64,000 nucleotides of DNA from Pseudomonas putida (GCF_002025705.1 NZ_CP018846.1:5447501-5511500); one strand, 5' to 3'. Numbered from the stretch's first letter, positions 32,802 to 42,316 are shown. Notes: generated from the letters alone by a model not told the origin. Made by a program: numbers and translations.

Positions 32802-34278
32802 TCGCAGCGCACCACGCTACACCCTGATCGGCACAGGCATCATCGCGCTGGTAGTGGCCGTGGCCGCCGTGCTCGCCCGCCCGGCTCACTCCGAGGCCGA
32901 AAGCAGCGCCGCACGCCCGGCCAACACCTTGCAATCGCTGGCCGAGCTGGACGGCAAGGCGCCCAGCCGGCGCCAGCTGAACATCCAGAACTGGACCACC
33001 GCCGAAGGTGCCCGCGTGCTGTTCGTCGAAGCCCGCGAGCTGCCGATGTTCGACCTGCGCGTGACTTTCGCCGCAGGCAGCAGCCAGGACGGCAACACCC
33101 CTGGCCTGGCCACCCTGACCAACGCCATGCTCAACGAGGGTGTTGCCGGCAAGGATGTGACCGCAATCGCCGAGGGCTTCGAAGGCCTTGGCGCCGATTT
33201 CGGCAATGGCTCCTACCGTGACATGGCCGTGGCCTCGCTGCGCAGCCTGAGCGCCAAGGACAAACGCGAGCCGGCGCTCAAGCTGTTCGCCGAAGTGGCC
33301 GGCAAGCCGACCTTCCCTGAAGACGCCCTGAAACGCATCAAGAACCAGCTGCTGGCCGGCTTCGAGTATGAGAAACAAAACCCTGGCAAGATCGCCGGCA
33401 AGGCGCTGTTCAGCAAGCTCTACGGCGACCACCCTTACGCTCAGCCAAGCGATGGCAGCGCCGAGAGCGTGCCAGGCATCAGCCTTGAGCAACTGCGTGC
33501 TTTCCACGCCAAGGCCTATGCCGCTGGCAACGCGGTAATCGCCCTGGTGGGCGACCTCAGCCGCGAGGAAGCCGAGGCGGTCGCCGCCCAGGTGTCCGCC
33601 GCCCTGCCCAAAGGCCCGGCGCTAGCCAAACCGGCCCAGCCGGTTGAACCCAAGGCCGGTGCCACCCATATCGACTTCCCGAGCAAGCAGACTCACCTGA
33701 TGCTGGCCGAACTCGGTATCGATCGCCAGGACCCGGACTGGCCGGCCCTGTCGCTGGGCAACCAGATCCTCGGCGGCGGCGCTTTCGGCACCCGCCTGAT
33801 GAGCGAGGTCCGCGAGAAGCGTGGCTTGACCTACGGCGTATACTCGGTGTTCAGCCCGATGCAGGTGCGTGGCCCGTTCATGATCAACCTGCAGACCCGT
33901 GCCGAGCTCAGCGAAGGCACGCTCAAGCTGGTACAGGACATCCTCGCCGACTACCTCAAGAGCGGCCCGACCCAGCAAGAGCTGGACGACGCCAAGCGCG
34001 AACTGGCCGGCAGCTTCCCGCTGTCCAATGCCAGCAATGCCAGCATCGTCGGCCAACTGGGTGCCATCGGTTTCTACAACCTGCCACTGACCTGGCTGGA
34101 AGACTTCATGCAGCAGTCCCAGGCGCTGACCGTTGAACAGGTCAAGGCGGCGATGAACAAGCATCTGGCAGCCGATAAGCTGGTGATCGTCACCGTTGGC
34201 CCGAAAGTGCCACAAAAGCCACTGCCTGCCCCCACTGATAAGCCGTCCGAGCAACCGCTCGGCGTACCGGAGCACTAA
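32794..34278 (+). CDS. M16 peptidase-like non-catalytic partner subunit
   Basis: 494 aa from ATG 32794. An N-terminal membrane helix or signal anchor (LIGTGIIALVVAVAAVLA), then two M16 halves. The zinc motif is absent at the expected place (LATLTNAMLNEG replaces HxxEH), while the Arg/Tyr motif region RGLTYGVYS of the partner chain is kept, so it supplies the substrate-binding half to the preceding subunit. Overlaps that gene and, by its stop, rsmD. Confidence 0.87.
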   Translation: MSDRSAPRYTLIGTGIIALVVAVAAVLARPAHSEAESSAARPANTLQSLAELDGKAPSRRQLNIQNWTTAEGARVLFVEARELPMFDLRVTFAAGSSQDGNTPGLATLTNAMLNEGVAGKDVTAIAEGFEGLGADFGNGSYRDMAVASLRSLSAKDKREPALKLFAEVAGKPTFPEDALKRIKNQLLAGFEYEKQNPGKIAGKALFSKLYGDHPYAQPSDGSAESVPGISLEQLRAFHAKAYAAGNAVIALVGDLSREEAEAVAAQVSAALPKGPALAKPAQPVEPKAGATHIDFPSKQTHLMLAELGIDRQDPDWPALSLGNQILGGGAFGTRLMSEVREKRGLTYGVYSVFSPMQVRGPFMINLQTRAELSEGTLKLVQDILADYLKSGPTQQELDDAKRELAGSFPLSNASNASIVGQLGAIGFYNLPLTWLEDFMQQSQALTVEQVKAAMNKHLAADKLVIVTVGPKVPQKPLPAPTDKPSEQPLGVPEH

Positions 34279-34880
34279 TGCCTAGATCCACCCCTCCCGC
34301 CCGCCCGCAGCAGGGCCAAAGCAAGGGCCAGGGTCACCTGCGCATCATCGCCGGCGAGTGGCGCAGCCGCCGCCTGGCGGTACCGGAAGGCGAAGGCCTG
34401 CGCCCAACCCCTGACCGCGTGCGCGAAACCGTATTTAACTGGCTGGCGCCCCATATCGAAGGCGCCCGGGTGTTGGACGCCTTCACCGGCAGCGGCGCCC
34501 TGGTGCTGGAGGCACTGTCCCGTGGCGCCGAGGATGCCGTGGCGCTGGACAGCAACCCGGCGGCCATTGCCAACCTGAAGAACAACCTCGAGATCCTGCG
34601 CTGCCCACGCGGGCAGATCTTGCAGACCGACGCCCTGCGCTACCTGCAGAGCCCGGCCAAACAGCAGTTCGATGTGGTGTTCCTCGACCCGCCGTTCCAC
34701 CAGGACCTGCTGGCCAATACCTGCAACCTGCTGGAACAGAACCAGTGGTTGCGCGAACAGGCGTGGATCTACACCGAAAGCGAGGCCGCTCCGTCGACGC
34801 TGCCGATGCCCGGCAACTGGCGCCTGCACCGCGAGAAGAAGACCGGCCAGGTCCACTACGCGCTCTGGCAACGGGGCTGA
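34278..34880 (+). CDS. rsmD: 16S rRNA (guanine-966-N2)-methyltransferase
   Basis: 200 aa. Contains RIIAGEWRSRRL, RPTPDRVRETVFNWL, the SAM motif VLDAFTGSGALVLEALSRGA and the catalytic motif FLDPPF. TAATG overlap with the M16 partner gene. ftsY is divergent on the other side of the M16 pair, an arrangement common in Pseudomonas. Confidence 0.95.
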   Translation: MPRSTPPARPQQGQSKGQGHLRIIAGEWRSRRLAVPEGEGLRPTPDRVRETVFNWLAPHIEGARVLDAFTGSGALVLEALSRGAEDAVALDSNPAAIANLKNNLEILRCPRGQILQTDALRYLQSPAKQQFDVVFLDPPFHQDLLANTCNLLEQNQWLREQAWIYTESEAAPSTLPMPGNWRLHREKKTGQVHYALWQRG

Positions 34881-34920
34881 TCCGGTAAGCCGTATTTAGT
34901 TACCGCAAACCTTCTGCCAG

Positions 34921-34967
34921 CATGGTTGAAGCTGCTCCCAGGTTCTTGCTGGAGCACTTCAACCATG
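34921..34967 (+). promoter_or_regulatory. 17-bp start-codon hairpin before the second M16 pair
   Basis: CATGGTTGAAG (34921-34931) pairs with CTTCAACCATG (34957-34967), and TGCTCC (34933-34938) pairs with GGAGCA (34951-34956), with one bulged C and a 12-base loop. The 3' arm contains both the GGAG ribosome site and the ATG start codon of the next gene, so in RNA both are buried. Confidence 0.7.
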
Positions 34968-36266
34968 ATCGACCGCCCTTCTGCGCCCATCCAGGGCAGC
35001 ACCGTACAATCATTCACCCTTTCCAATGGCCTGCGTATCTACCTGCGTGAAGACCATCGCGCCCCGCTGGTCAGTGTGCAGTTGTGCTATCACGTTGGAT
35101 CGAGCTACGAGCCAGCCGGCCATACCGGTCTTTCCCATGCCCTGGAGCATCTGCTGTTCGAAGGCAGCAGCAAACTGACAAGTGGTCAATATTCGTCTGT
35201 CATGACTCGCCTCGGCGGCGAGCCGAATGCCTTCACCTCTACCGATGCCACGGTCTTTCCGCTGACCCTGCCAGGCAGTCGGCTCGAAATTGCTCTGGAG
35301 GCCATGGCCGACGTCATGGCGAGCGCCACGATCAGCGATACACCTTTCGCTCGCGAACTGGACGTGGTCATGGCCGAGCGCCGAGAACAAGTCGACAACA
35401 ACCCCTTTTCACTGGCGCTGGAGCATCACCATTTACTGGCGTATGGAAGATACGGCTATGGCACGCCAATCATTGGCCACAAGGCTGACCTTGAGCACCT
35501 GACCCCGGCCGCCGCCCGAACCTGGTACCAAAGCTGGTACCACCCAAACAATGCCACGCTGGCAGTAGCCGGTGACATCACCCTGCCACGGCTGCAAACC
35601 TTGGTAATGCGGCACTTTGCAAACATTGCCGCCAATCGACTGCCGGCCCGAATGACTCCCTCGGCGCCGCCACTGCAAGCTCGCCGCCATCAGACGCTGC
35701 GCCTGCCAGGCCTTAACACAGGCACCATCCTCAGTTTCAACCTTCCCAGCCAATGTACCGCCCGGTCTGGCGAGCAAGCCTACGCATTGCGGCTACTGCC
35801 CGATCTGCTGGCCAACGGACATAGCAGCGTCCTGCAACGCCTGCTGGTTCTGGATGACCCTGTTCTTCGTAGCCTGAGATCAGCCTACGAACCTTGGCAG
35901 CGCGGTGACAGCTTGCTGGCGCTCTACGCATTTTGCAGCCCTCAGATAACGCCGGAGATCGCTGCCGAAAGGCTGATGCTGGAAATCGAAGCATTTCGCC
36001 AGTCGGCCCCCTCCAGGGACGACTTGGAACGTGCCAAGGCTCGCTTGCTGGCAAGGCAGGTGTTCGAAAAGGATGACATCAGCAACCAAGCGCAGGCCAT
36101 CGGCAAGCAAGCTGTCTGCGGCCTGGACCCGATTGCGCTGGCAGATGAACGACAAGCCATCGAAGCCGTGACAGCCGAGCAGGTCGGCCAGGTAGCCCTT
36201 GAGTTCCTGACCGATTCCCGCTCTGCCATGACTTTCATGCACCACAAGGAAAGCGCTCATGCATGA
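34965..36266 (+). CDS. Second M16 zinc peptidase, catalytic subunit, no signal peptide
   Basis: 433 aa from ATG 34965 (MIDRPSAPIQ). The zinc motif is HALEH (H58, E61, H62), closely like the first M16 gene (REDHRAPLVSVQLCYHVGSSYEP versus its counterpart), so it is a paralogue, but it has no signal peptide and should stay in the cytosol. It overlaps the partner gene by 8 bases. Codons look slightly less GC-biased than neighbours. The start is inside a strong hairpin. Substrate unknown; cytosolic two-subunit M16 enzymes often process small peptides. Confidence 0.88.
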   Translation: MIDRPSAPIQGSTVQSFTLSNGLRIYLREDHRAPLVSVQLCYHVGSSYEPAGHTGLSHALEHLLFEGSSKLTSGQYSSVMTRLGGEPNAFTSTDATVFPLTLPGSRLEIALEAMADVMASATISDTPFARELDVVMAERREQVDNNPFSLALEHHHLLAYGRYGYGTPIIGHKADLEHLTPAAARTWYQSWYHPNNATLAVAGDITLPRLQTLVMRHFANIAANRLPARMTPSAPPLQARRHQTLRLPGLNTGTILSFNLPSQCTARSGEQAYALRLLPDLLANGHSSVLQRLLVLDDPVLRSLRSAYEPWQRGDSLLALYAFCSPQITPEIAAERLMLEIEAFRQSAPSRDDLERAKARLLARQVFEKDDISNQAQAIGKQAVCGLDPIALADERQAIEAVTAEQVGQVALEFLTDSRSAMTFMHHKESAHA

Positions 36267-37623
36267 CTCGACTCCAGATACCACCCAGACCAACAACATT
36301 TACGGCGGCCTGGTCTCTGCCCAGGGGCTCGACCTGGATCAGTTCGAGTCCATCCAGACTCAGGTACAAGCCTGGACGACGGAAGCGGGTACAGGCGTGA
36401 AATTCGTCGAAGCCCGCGGGTTACCAATTGTCGATGTAGTACTGAGGTTCAAGGCCGGCACTGTTCAGGACACTGCCCACTCGGGCCTGGCAGCCTTGAC
36501 GCTGTACATGCTCGATGAGGGCAGCCATCAGTACACAGCCGCGCAGCAGGCCGAACACCTCGAGCGCCTGGGAGCGATCTTCGAAAAGCAGATCCGTCTG
36601 GAGCATGCGACGCTGAGCCTGCGCAGCTTGAGTACCCAGGCCGTGCTGGCACCTGCCATGGCGCTTTTCACCGACCTCGTGGCACATCCTGCTTTCCTCT
36701 CCTCGGCTCTGGACAAGATCAAGCGCCAGTTGCTGCAGAGCAGCGCCTCACGCGAGCGGCGCGCTGTTTTGAGGGCGCGTAGCGAAGCCTTCCGCCACCT
36801 GTTCAGTGGCCATCCCTATGGTTGCCCACTGGGTAGCACCGAACAAGGCGTATCGGCGGTCACCACAGACGACTTGCGGACATTCCACCAACGCGCCTAC
36901 TCCGCCAGCAACCTGGAGATGGTCGTGGTTGGAGACCTTTCCCTCGCTGAAGCTCAGGCACTCTCACGGCAGATCAGCCAGGCTTTACCTCAGGGCTGGT
37001 CGGCAACAGATTTGCCAACTGTCCCGGCCGCCGCCCGCGCGACCCTGCACGTCGAACAGCCTGGTGCGAGCAGTGCCGTCCTGCTGGCGCTCCCTTTGAA
37101 CGTGCCCGCCAATGATCCACAGTTCCCCGCCCTGGTACTGGCCAGCGATGTACTGGGAGAAGGGCTTGAATCGCGCCTGATGGTGGAGCTTCGCCAACGC
37201 CGCGGCCTCACCTACGGCGTGCATACCCGTGTATCGCCATTACGGGCAGGCGGGTTGTTCACCGCCGAATGGGAAGTCGCACCGGCGCATGTGCAAGGTT
37301 CTCAGGAACTGGTAGTGACTCTGCTGCGCGACTTCATCGAGCAAGGGCCGACCCAGGCCGAATTGCAAGTGGCACGCAAACAACTGGAAGGGCAATTGCT
37401 GCGCGGTGTCGCTCAGAACAAGCGCCTGGCAGCGCTGCTCACGGAGTTGACCCATCAACGTCAACCTGAGGATCATCTCAACACCTACATCGAGCGCATC
37501 AACCAGCTGACGCCGGCAGATGTCCGCGCCGCCGTGCAGCGTCATCTCGACCTAAGCTACACCGTACAGGTCAGTGTCGGCCCAAGCGTCGAGCAACAAC
37601 CTCTGCCAGCCCCCGACCAATAG
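36259..37623 (+). CDS. Second M16 non-catalytic partner subunit, cytosolic
   Basis: 454 aa. It lacks HxxEH (LAALTLYMLDEG instead) and keeps RGLTYGVHTR near residue 315, as in other partner chains. No signal peptide or membrane segment, matching its partner. Paralogous to the gene at 32794 but without the N-terminal anchor. The ORF's first 45 residues (TPDTTQTNNIYGG...) are poorly conserved in type, so an internal start is possible. Confidence 0.85.
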   Translation: MHDSTPDTTQTNNIYGGLVSAQGLDLDQFESIQTQVQAWTTEAGTGVKFVEARGLPIVDVVLRFKAGTVQDTAHSGLAALTLYMLDEGSHQYTAAQQAEHLERLGAIFEKQIRLEHATLSLRSLSTQAVLAPAMALFTDLVAHPAFLSSALDKIKRQLLQSSASRERRAVLRARSEAFRHLFSGHPYGCPLGSTEQGVSAVTTDDLRTFHQRAYSASNLEMVVVGDLSLAEAQALSRQISQALPQGWSATDLPTVPAAARATLHVEQPGASSAVLLALPLNVPANDPQFPALVLASDVLGEGLESRLMVELRQRRGLTYGVHTRVSPLRAGGLFTAEWEVAPAHVQGSQELVVTLLRDFIEQGPTQAELQVARKQLEGQLLRGVAQNKRLAALLTELTHQRQPEDHLNTYIERINQLTPADVRAAVQRHLDLSYTVQVSVGPSVEQQPLPAPDQ

Positions 37624-37683
37624 CGCAGGTACAGCGGCGGGGTTTCATGGCACTCTAAGCAGGCATATCACGAGTCGCCCAGC

Positions 37684-38676
37684 ATGCCCAGTCTCACCGC
37701 CACGTTCCGCCCGGCCATCGGCCTGTCAAACCCCCACCTGCAGACCCTGTGGGGGCCACTGTGGCGCAGGCTGCCGGAGCTGGAACGCCGCCGCGAACGC
37801 CTGTGGCTGGCCGATGGCGATTTTCTCGACCTCGACTGGCATGGGCCACATAGCCCGGATGCGCCGCTTGTGCTGGTGCTGCATGGCCTGACCGGCTCAT
37901 CCCACTCGCCCTACGTCAAAGGCTTGCAACAATCGTTGCAAGCCCGCGGCTGGGCCAGCGTAGCGGTGAACTGGCGCGGCTGTTCGGGCGAGCCGAACCT
38001 GCTACCGCGCAGCTACCACTCTGGTGCCAGCGAAGACCTCGCCGAGGTGGTCGCTCACCTGCACGCCCAACGCCCATCGGCTCCGTTGTATGCCGTCGGC
38101 TATTCACTCGGTGGCAATGTATTGCTCAAGTACCTGGGGGAAAGTGGTTCAGCCAGCCAGTTGCAGGCAGCCGTGGCAGTTTCGGTACCGTTTCGTCTGG
38201 ACCAGTGCGCCGACCGCATAGGCCAGGGCTTTTCCAAGGTTTACCAGGCGCACTTCATGCGCGAGATGATGGCCTACGTACAGGTGAAACAACGGCACTT
38301 CCGCGACCATGGGCACCACGAAGGGCTGGCCGCGCTCGACCGGCTGGGGCCATTGGGCAGGCTGAAGACATTCTGGGATTTCGACGGCAAGGTCACCGCG
38401 CCGCTCAACGGTTTCAACGATGCCCACGATTATTATCGCCGCTCATCGAGCCGGTTCTATCTGGGGGAAAACCGCACGCCGACACTGATCATCCACTCCA
38501 CCGATGACCCGTTCGTGTTCGGCCACAGCCTGCCCACGGCCAGTGAACTGGCACCGCAGACGCAGTTCGAGTTGCATGAGCGGGGTGGGCATGTGGGGTT
38601 TGTCGACGGCAGCCTGCGCAATCCGGGTTATTACCTGGAGCGGCGGATTCCGCAGTGGCTGCTCGACGGTCAGTGA
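37684..38676 (+). CDS. YheT-like alpha/beta hydrolase
   Basis: 330 aa. Opening FRPAIGLSNPHLQTLWGPL and LHGLTGSSHSPYVKGL fit the YheT/ABHD group; the nucleophile elbow is GYSLGGNVLLKYL, with Asp and His in STDDPF and GGHVGFVDG. Probably an esterase or lipase-like hydrolase; the substrate is not evident. Stop immediately abuts the convergent sseA stop. Confidence 0.9.
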   Translation: MPSLTATFRPAIGLSNPHLQTLWGPLWRRLPELERRRERLWLADGDFLDLDWHGPHSPDAPLVLVLHGLTGSSHSPYVKGLQQSLQARGWASVAVNWRGCSGEPNLLPRSYHSGASEDLAEVVAHLHAQRPSAPLYAVGYSLGGNVLLKYLGESGSASQLQAAVAVSVPFRLDQCADRIGQGFSKVYQAHFMREMMAYVQVKQRHFRDHGHHEGLAALDRLGPLGRLKTFWDFDGKVTAPLNGFNDAHDYYRRSSSRFYLGENRTPTLIIHSTDDPFVFGHSLPTASELAPQTQFELHERGGHVGFVDGSLRNPGYYLERRIPQWLLDGQ

Positions 38677-39531
38677 TTACTCGCCAGTCGCCACGCCATG
38701 CTTGGGATCATTTATCCATTCGCTCCACGACCCGGCGTACAGTTTGCCTAACGGATACCCCGCCAGCGCCAGGGCAAACAGGTTATGGCATGCCGTCACC
38801 CCAGACCCGCAGTAGGCCACCAGTTGCTCTGGCGAACGCCCTGCCAGCTTTTCAGCAAAGCGCTGCTTGAGCTGCTCCGGCGCCAGGAAGCGACCGTCAG
38901 CTGCGAGGTTTTCGTTGAAGGCCGCGCACTGGGCCCCCGGAATGTGCCCGGCAATCGGATCGATCGGCTCCACCTCACCGCGAAAGCGCGGCAACGCACG
39001 GGCATCGATCAGGGTCAGGTCAGGGCTGCCCAGGCGCTTGGCCAGGTGCTCGGCGTCGATCAACAGCTTGGCGTCTGGTTCACCGCAGAAGGTCCCCTCG
39101 CGCTTGGCAGGGGCATCCAGACTCAGCGGCAGATGCGCCGCATGCCAGGCCTTGAGCCCACCATCAAGGATCGCCACATCGCTGCGCTTGCCCAGCCAGA
39201 CCAGCAGCCACCAGGCCCTGGCGGCAAAAGCGCCCGGCCCATCGTCGTAAAGCACCACTTCGCTGTCGTCGTCCAGGCCCCATTCGCGCAGGCGCTCGAC
39301 CAACCGGTGCGGGTCGGGCAACGGGTGGCGGCCGGTGCGGCCCTTGCTGACCGGCCCGCTCAAGTCACGCTCCAGGTCGGCAAAGTGCGCACCGGCGATA
39401 TGCCCCTCGGCATAGCTGCGTTGACCGTAATCCACATCCTCCAGGGCAAAACGACAATCCAGGATCACCAGCTTGGGCGAGTCCAGACGCTCGGCCAGCT
39501 GTTGCGGGGTGATCAATTGCGCAAGGGGCAT
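38677..39531 (-). CDS. sseA: Tandem-rhodanese sulfurtransferase (3-mercaptopyruvate type)
   Basis: 284 aa from ATG 39531. Two rhodanese domains: an inactive N-terminal one (ILDCRFALEDVDYG) and a C-terminal one with catalytic Cys in CGSGVTACHNL near residue 238. The CGSGVTA loop is that of 3-mercaptopyruvate sulfurtransferases (CGxGxT/S); thiosulfate may also serve. Longer upstream frames are not family-like. It follows laoR by 34 bases in the same direction. Confidence 0.9.
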   Translation of the reverse strand: MPLAQLITPQQLAERLDSPKLVILDCRFALEDVDYGQRSYAEGHIAGAHFADLERDLSGPVSKGRTGRHPLPDPHRLVERLREWGLDDDSEVVLYDDGPGAFAARAWWLLVWLGKRSDVAILDGGLKAWHAAHLPLSLDAPAKREGTFCGEPDAKLLIDAEHLAKRLGSPDLTLIDARALPRFRGEVEPIDPIAGHIPGAQCAAFNENLAADGRFLAPEQLKQRFAEKLAGRSPEQLVAYCGSGVTACHNLFALALAGYPLGKLYAGSWSEWINDPKHGVATGE

Positions 39532-39565
39532 GACAATCTCCTGATCGATGGCACGAAGGCCCTGG

Positions 39566-40231
39566 CTACTGTTCCAGGGCCTGATTGAAAGGAACGTGGA
39601 ATTCCTGGCACAGGGCGTCCACGGCGCTGCGGGCGTTGTGGGTGACGAAACCAAGCTCCAGCACCAGCACCTGATAGACGCCGCGCTTGAAGGCTTCTTC
39701 ACCCAGATGCGCGGAATGTTCACGCGTAGTGCTGAGAAAGCGCACCCACGAGGTCAGAACGATCCAGGCATTGATGGTCAGTGACTCGATCTGCGCAGCT
39801 TCCATGGCCAGGATCCCGGCATCGACGAAGCCGCGGTAGATGGCCTGGCCCTGGCGCAGGCAGCGCTCGGAGAAGCGCCGATAGCGTGCCGCCAGTTCAG
39901 GGTCGCTTTCCAGCAGGTGTTCAAGGTCACGGTGCAGGAAACGGTAGTTCCACATCGCCGCAAGCAGCGCCTTGAGGTAGAAGCGCTTGTCCTCGACCGT
40001 GGCCATGCGGCCCTGCGGCGGGCGCAGGAAGCTGTCCACCAGCGCTTCGTACTGGCTGAACAGCACGGCGATGATCGCCTGCTTGTTGGGGAAGTGGTAG
40101 TACAGGTTGCCGGGCGATATTTCCATGTGCGCGGCAATGTGGTTGGTACTGACGCTGCGTTCGCCCTGCTGGTTGAACAGCTCCAGGCTGTTCTGCACGA
40201 TGCGCTCTTGGGTCTTCATGCGCGGGGCCAT
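39566..40231 (-). CDS. laoR: TetR-family regulator of the lao cluster
   Basis: 221 aa repressor. N-terminal HTH (STNHIAAHMEISPGNLYYHFPNKQAI), C-terminal ligand/dimer domain. GGGAG before ATG 40231. It is divergent from the aldehyde dehydrogenase gene, with 152 bases between, and the order regulator / laoC-laoB-laoA-coaD matches P. aeruginosa PA0367-PA0363, where LaoR represses long-chain alcohol oxidation genes. Identity is by context and layout. Confidence 0.8.
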   Translation of the reverse strand: MAPRMKTQERIVQNSLELFNQQGERSVSTNHIAAHMEISPGNLYYHFPNKQAIIAVLFSQYEALVDSFLRPPQGRMATVEDKRFYLKALLAAMWNYRFLHRDLEHLLESDPELAARYRRFSERCLRQGQAIYRGFVDAGILAMEAAQIESLTINAWIVLTSWVRFLSTTREHSAHLGEEAFKRGVYQVLVLELGFVTHNARSAVDALCQEFHVPFNQALEQ

Positions 40232-40338
40232 GCTCAGCTCCCAGTCTGCGGGCTTTCGATAAGGGAGCCATCTTACGGTGAATCACCCCACGGGTGCACC
40301 GTTGCTCCCGGTGAAAAAAGTCGCACCATGGTACGAGT

Positions 40339-40354
40339 TAGAGTATAGGCTCTA
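40339..40354. promoter_or_regulatory. Candidate LaoR operator
   Basis: Imperfect palindrome TTAGAGTATAGGCTCTAG in the laoR-laoC intergenic region, about 30-45 bases before laoC. A TetR-type site is expected here; the match is by symmetry only. Confidence 0.4.
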
Positions 40355-40383
40355 GGAACTTCGAGCCCAGACGAGAGACCGCC

Positions 40384-41814
40384 GTGACCTCGCCCATCGC
40401 CTTGCCTCCTGTGCATTCCGACACCGACCTTGAAGCGACGTTCGCCGCTCAGCGCCAGGCCTTTGCCGGCAACCCCATGCCACCAGCGGCGCAGCGGCGG
40501 CAGTGGCTGAAAAGCCTGCGCGAAGCGTTGCTGGCGGACCAGCAAGCGCTGATCGAAGCAATCGATGCCGACTTCAGCGGCCGCAGTGCCGACGAAACGC
40601 TGTTGGCCGAGCTGCTGCCGTCGGTGCAAGGCATTCGCCATGCCGAGCGCCACCTGCAGCGCTGGATGCGCCCGGCCCGGCGTGCCGTGGGCCTGGCCTT
40701 CCAGCCGGCCAGCGCCCGAGTGCTGTACCAGCCGCTGGGCGTGGTGGGCATCATCGTGCCATGGAACTACCCGCTGTTTCTCGCCATTGGCCCGCTGACC
40801 GGAGCCCTGGCTGCTGGCAACCGGGTCATGCTCAAGCTCAGCGAGTCCACCCCGGCCAGCGCGCTGGCGCTTAAAGCCTTGCTGGAACGGGTGTTTCCCG
40901 AGGACCTGGTCAGCGTGGTGCTGGGCGAAGTCGAGGTTGGCCAGGCGTTCGCCAAGCTGCCCTTCGACCACTTGCTGTTCACCGGCGCCACCAGCATCGG
41001 CCGCCAGGTCATGCTGGCAGCCGCGCAGAATCTGACCCCGGTGACGCTTGAGCTGGGCGGCAAATCACCTGCCATCGTCTCGGCCAACGTACCGTTGGAC
41101 ACCGCCGCCGAGCGCATCGCTTTCGGCAAGACGCTCAACGCCGGGCAGACCTGCGTCGCCCCCGACTACGTGCTGGTGCCGCGTGACCGCCTGAACGACT
41201 TCGCCGACGCCTACCGCAACGCTGTGAAGCGCATGTACCCACGTATCGCCGAAAACCCCGACTACAGCGCCATTATCAACCCACGGCAGTTGCAACGCCT
41301 GCAGCACCTGCTGGACGACGCCCGCGGCAAGGGTGCCCAGGTGCTCGACCTGTACCCCGACGAGACGCGCCAGGGCCGGCGCCTGCCACCGCACCTGCTG
41401 ACCGGGGTCAACGACGGCATGCAGGTCATGCAGGACGAAATCTTCGGCCCGCTGCTGCCGCTGGTGCCTTACGACCACCTCGACGATGCCCTGGCGTACA
41501 TAAATCAACGCCCTCGCCCATTGGCGCTGTATTACTTCGGCTACGACCGTGGCGAGCAGCAGCACGTGCTGCAGCACAGCCATTCCGGCGGCGTGTGCCT
41601 GAACGATACCCTCTTGCATGTGGCCCAGGACGACTTGCCGTTCGGCGGGGTCGGCCCTTCCGGCATGGGCCATTACCATGGCCACGAGGGCTTCCAGACC
41701 TTCAGCAAGGCCAAGGCAGTGCTGGCCAAGCAGCGCCTGAATGCCGCACGGCTGATCTACCCGCCCTATGGCAAAGCCTTGCAGCGTCTGGTCTACAAGC
41801 TGTTCATCCGCTGA
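40384..41814 (+). CDS. laoC: Aldehyde dehydrogenase (LaoC / coniferyl-aldehyde type)
   Basis: 476 aa NAD(P)-dependent enzyme. It has the motif PWNYPLFLAIGPLTGALAAGN, catalytic Glu in LELGGKSP near 222, catalytic Cys in GQTCVAPDYVL near 256, and a C-terminal hydrophobic tail (PYGKALQRLVYKLFIR) typical of fatty/coniferyl aldehyde dehydrogenases. Start is GTG at 40384. In P. aeruginosa the orthologous position (PA0366) oxidises long-chain aldehydes. Databases often label the group coniferyl aldehyde dehydrogenase. Confidence 0.85.
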   Translation: MTSPIALPPVHSDTDLEATFAAQRQAFAGNPMPPAAQRRQWLKSLREALLADQQALIEAIDADFSGRSADETLLAELLPSVQGIRHAERHLQRWMRPARRAVGLAFQPASARVLYQPLGVVGIIVPWNYPLFLAIGPLTGALAAGNRVMLKLSESTPASALALKALLERVFPEDLVSVVLGEVEVGQAFAKLPFDHLLFTGATSIGRQVMLAAAQNLTPVTLELGGKSPAIVSANVPLDTAAERIAFGKTLNAGQTCVAPDYVLVPRDRLNDFADAYRNAVKRMYPRIAENPDYSAIINPRQLQRLQHLLDDARGKGAQVLDLYPDETRQGRRLPPHLLTGVNDGMQVMQDEIFGPLLPLVPYDHLDDALAYINQRPRPLALYYFGYDRGEQQHVLQHSHSGGVCLNDTLLHVAQDDLPFGGVGPSGMGHYHGHEGFQTFSKAKAVLAKQRLNAARLIYPPYGKALQRLVYKLFIR

Positions 41815-42299
41815 TGCAGCGCCGCGACCTGCTGCGCTTCAGCCTGGGCGCCAGCCTTTTCCTGAGCACCGCCAGCCTGGTCGGCTGCAGCAAGCAAACG
41901 CCCGCAGCCAGTTTTCAGGTGCTGCGTGACGATGACTTGCCGGCCCTGCTTGCGCTGATTCCGGTGGTGCTCGCCGGCACTGCGGCGAGCGACCAGCTGG
42001 TGCTACACAGCCTTGATCACAAGCTGGCAGCACTGTCCCCGGAAATGCTCAAGCTCACTCGGCAATTGTTCGATGTGCTCAACCTGCCGCTGACCCGCGG
42101 CCCGCTGACTGGAGTCTGGGGCGGCTGGAAGCAAGCCAGCGGCGAGCAAGTAACGGCGTTTCTGCAGCGTTGGCAGGACAGCTCGCTCAACCTGCTGCGC
42201 ATGGGCCATGCCTCGCTGCTGCAACTGCTGCAAATGGCCTGGTACGAGTGCCCACAAGCCTGGGCGGCCTGCGGCTACCCCGGCCCACCCAAGATCTGA
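41814..42299 (+). CDS. laoB: LaoB-like exported small subunit with Tat-type lipoprotein signal
   Basis: 161 aa. N-terminus MQRRDLLRFSLGASLFL with twin Arg at 3-4 and a lipobox ending LVGC at C25, so a Tat-exported lipoprotein is likely. The rest is helical with no cofactor motif. It overlaps laoC by TGATG. In P. aeruginosa LaoB is required with LaoA for long-chain alcohol oxidation; it may be an anchor or small subunit like those of gluconate/fructose dehydrogenases. Confidence 0.75.
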   Translation: MQRRDLLRFSLGASLFLSTASLVGCSKQTPAASFQVLRDDDLPALLALIPVVLAGTAASDQLVLHSLDHKLAALSPEMLKLTRQLFDVLNLPLTRGPLTGVWGGWKQASGEQVTAFLQRWQDSSLNLLRMGHASLLQLLQMAWYECPQAWAACGYPGPPKI

Positions 42300-42316
42300 C
42301 AACAAGAGCATCTTCA

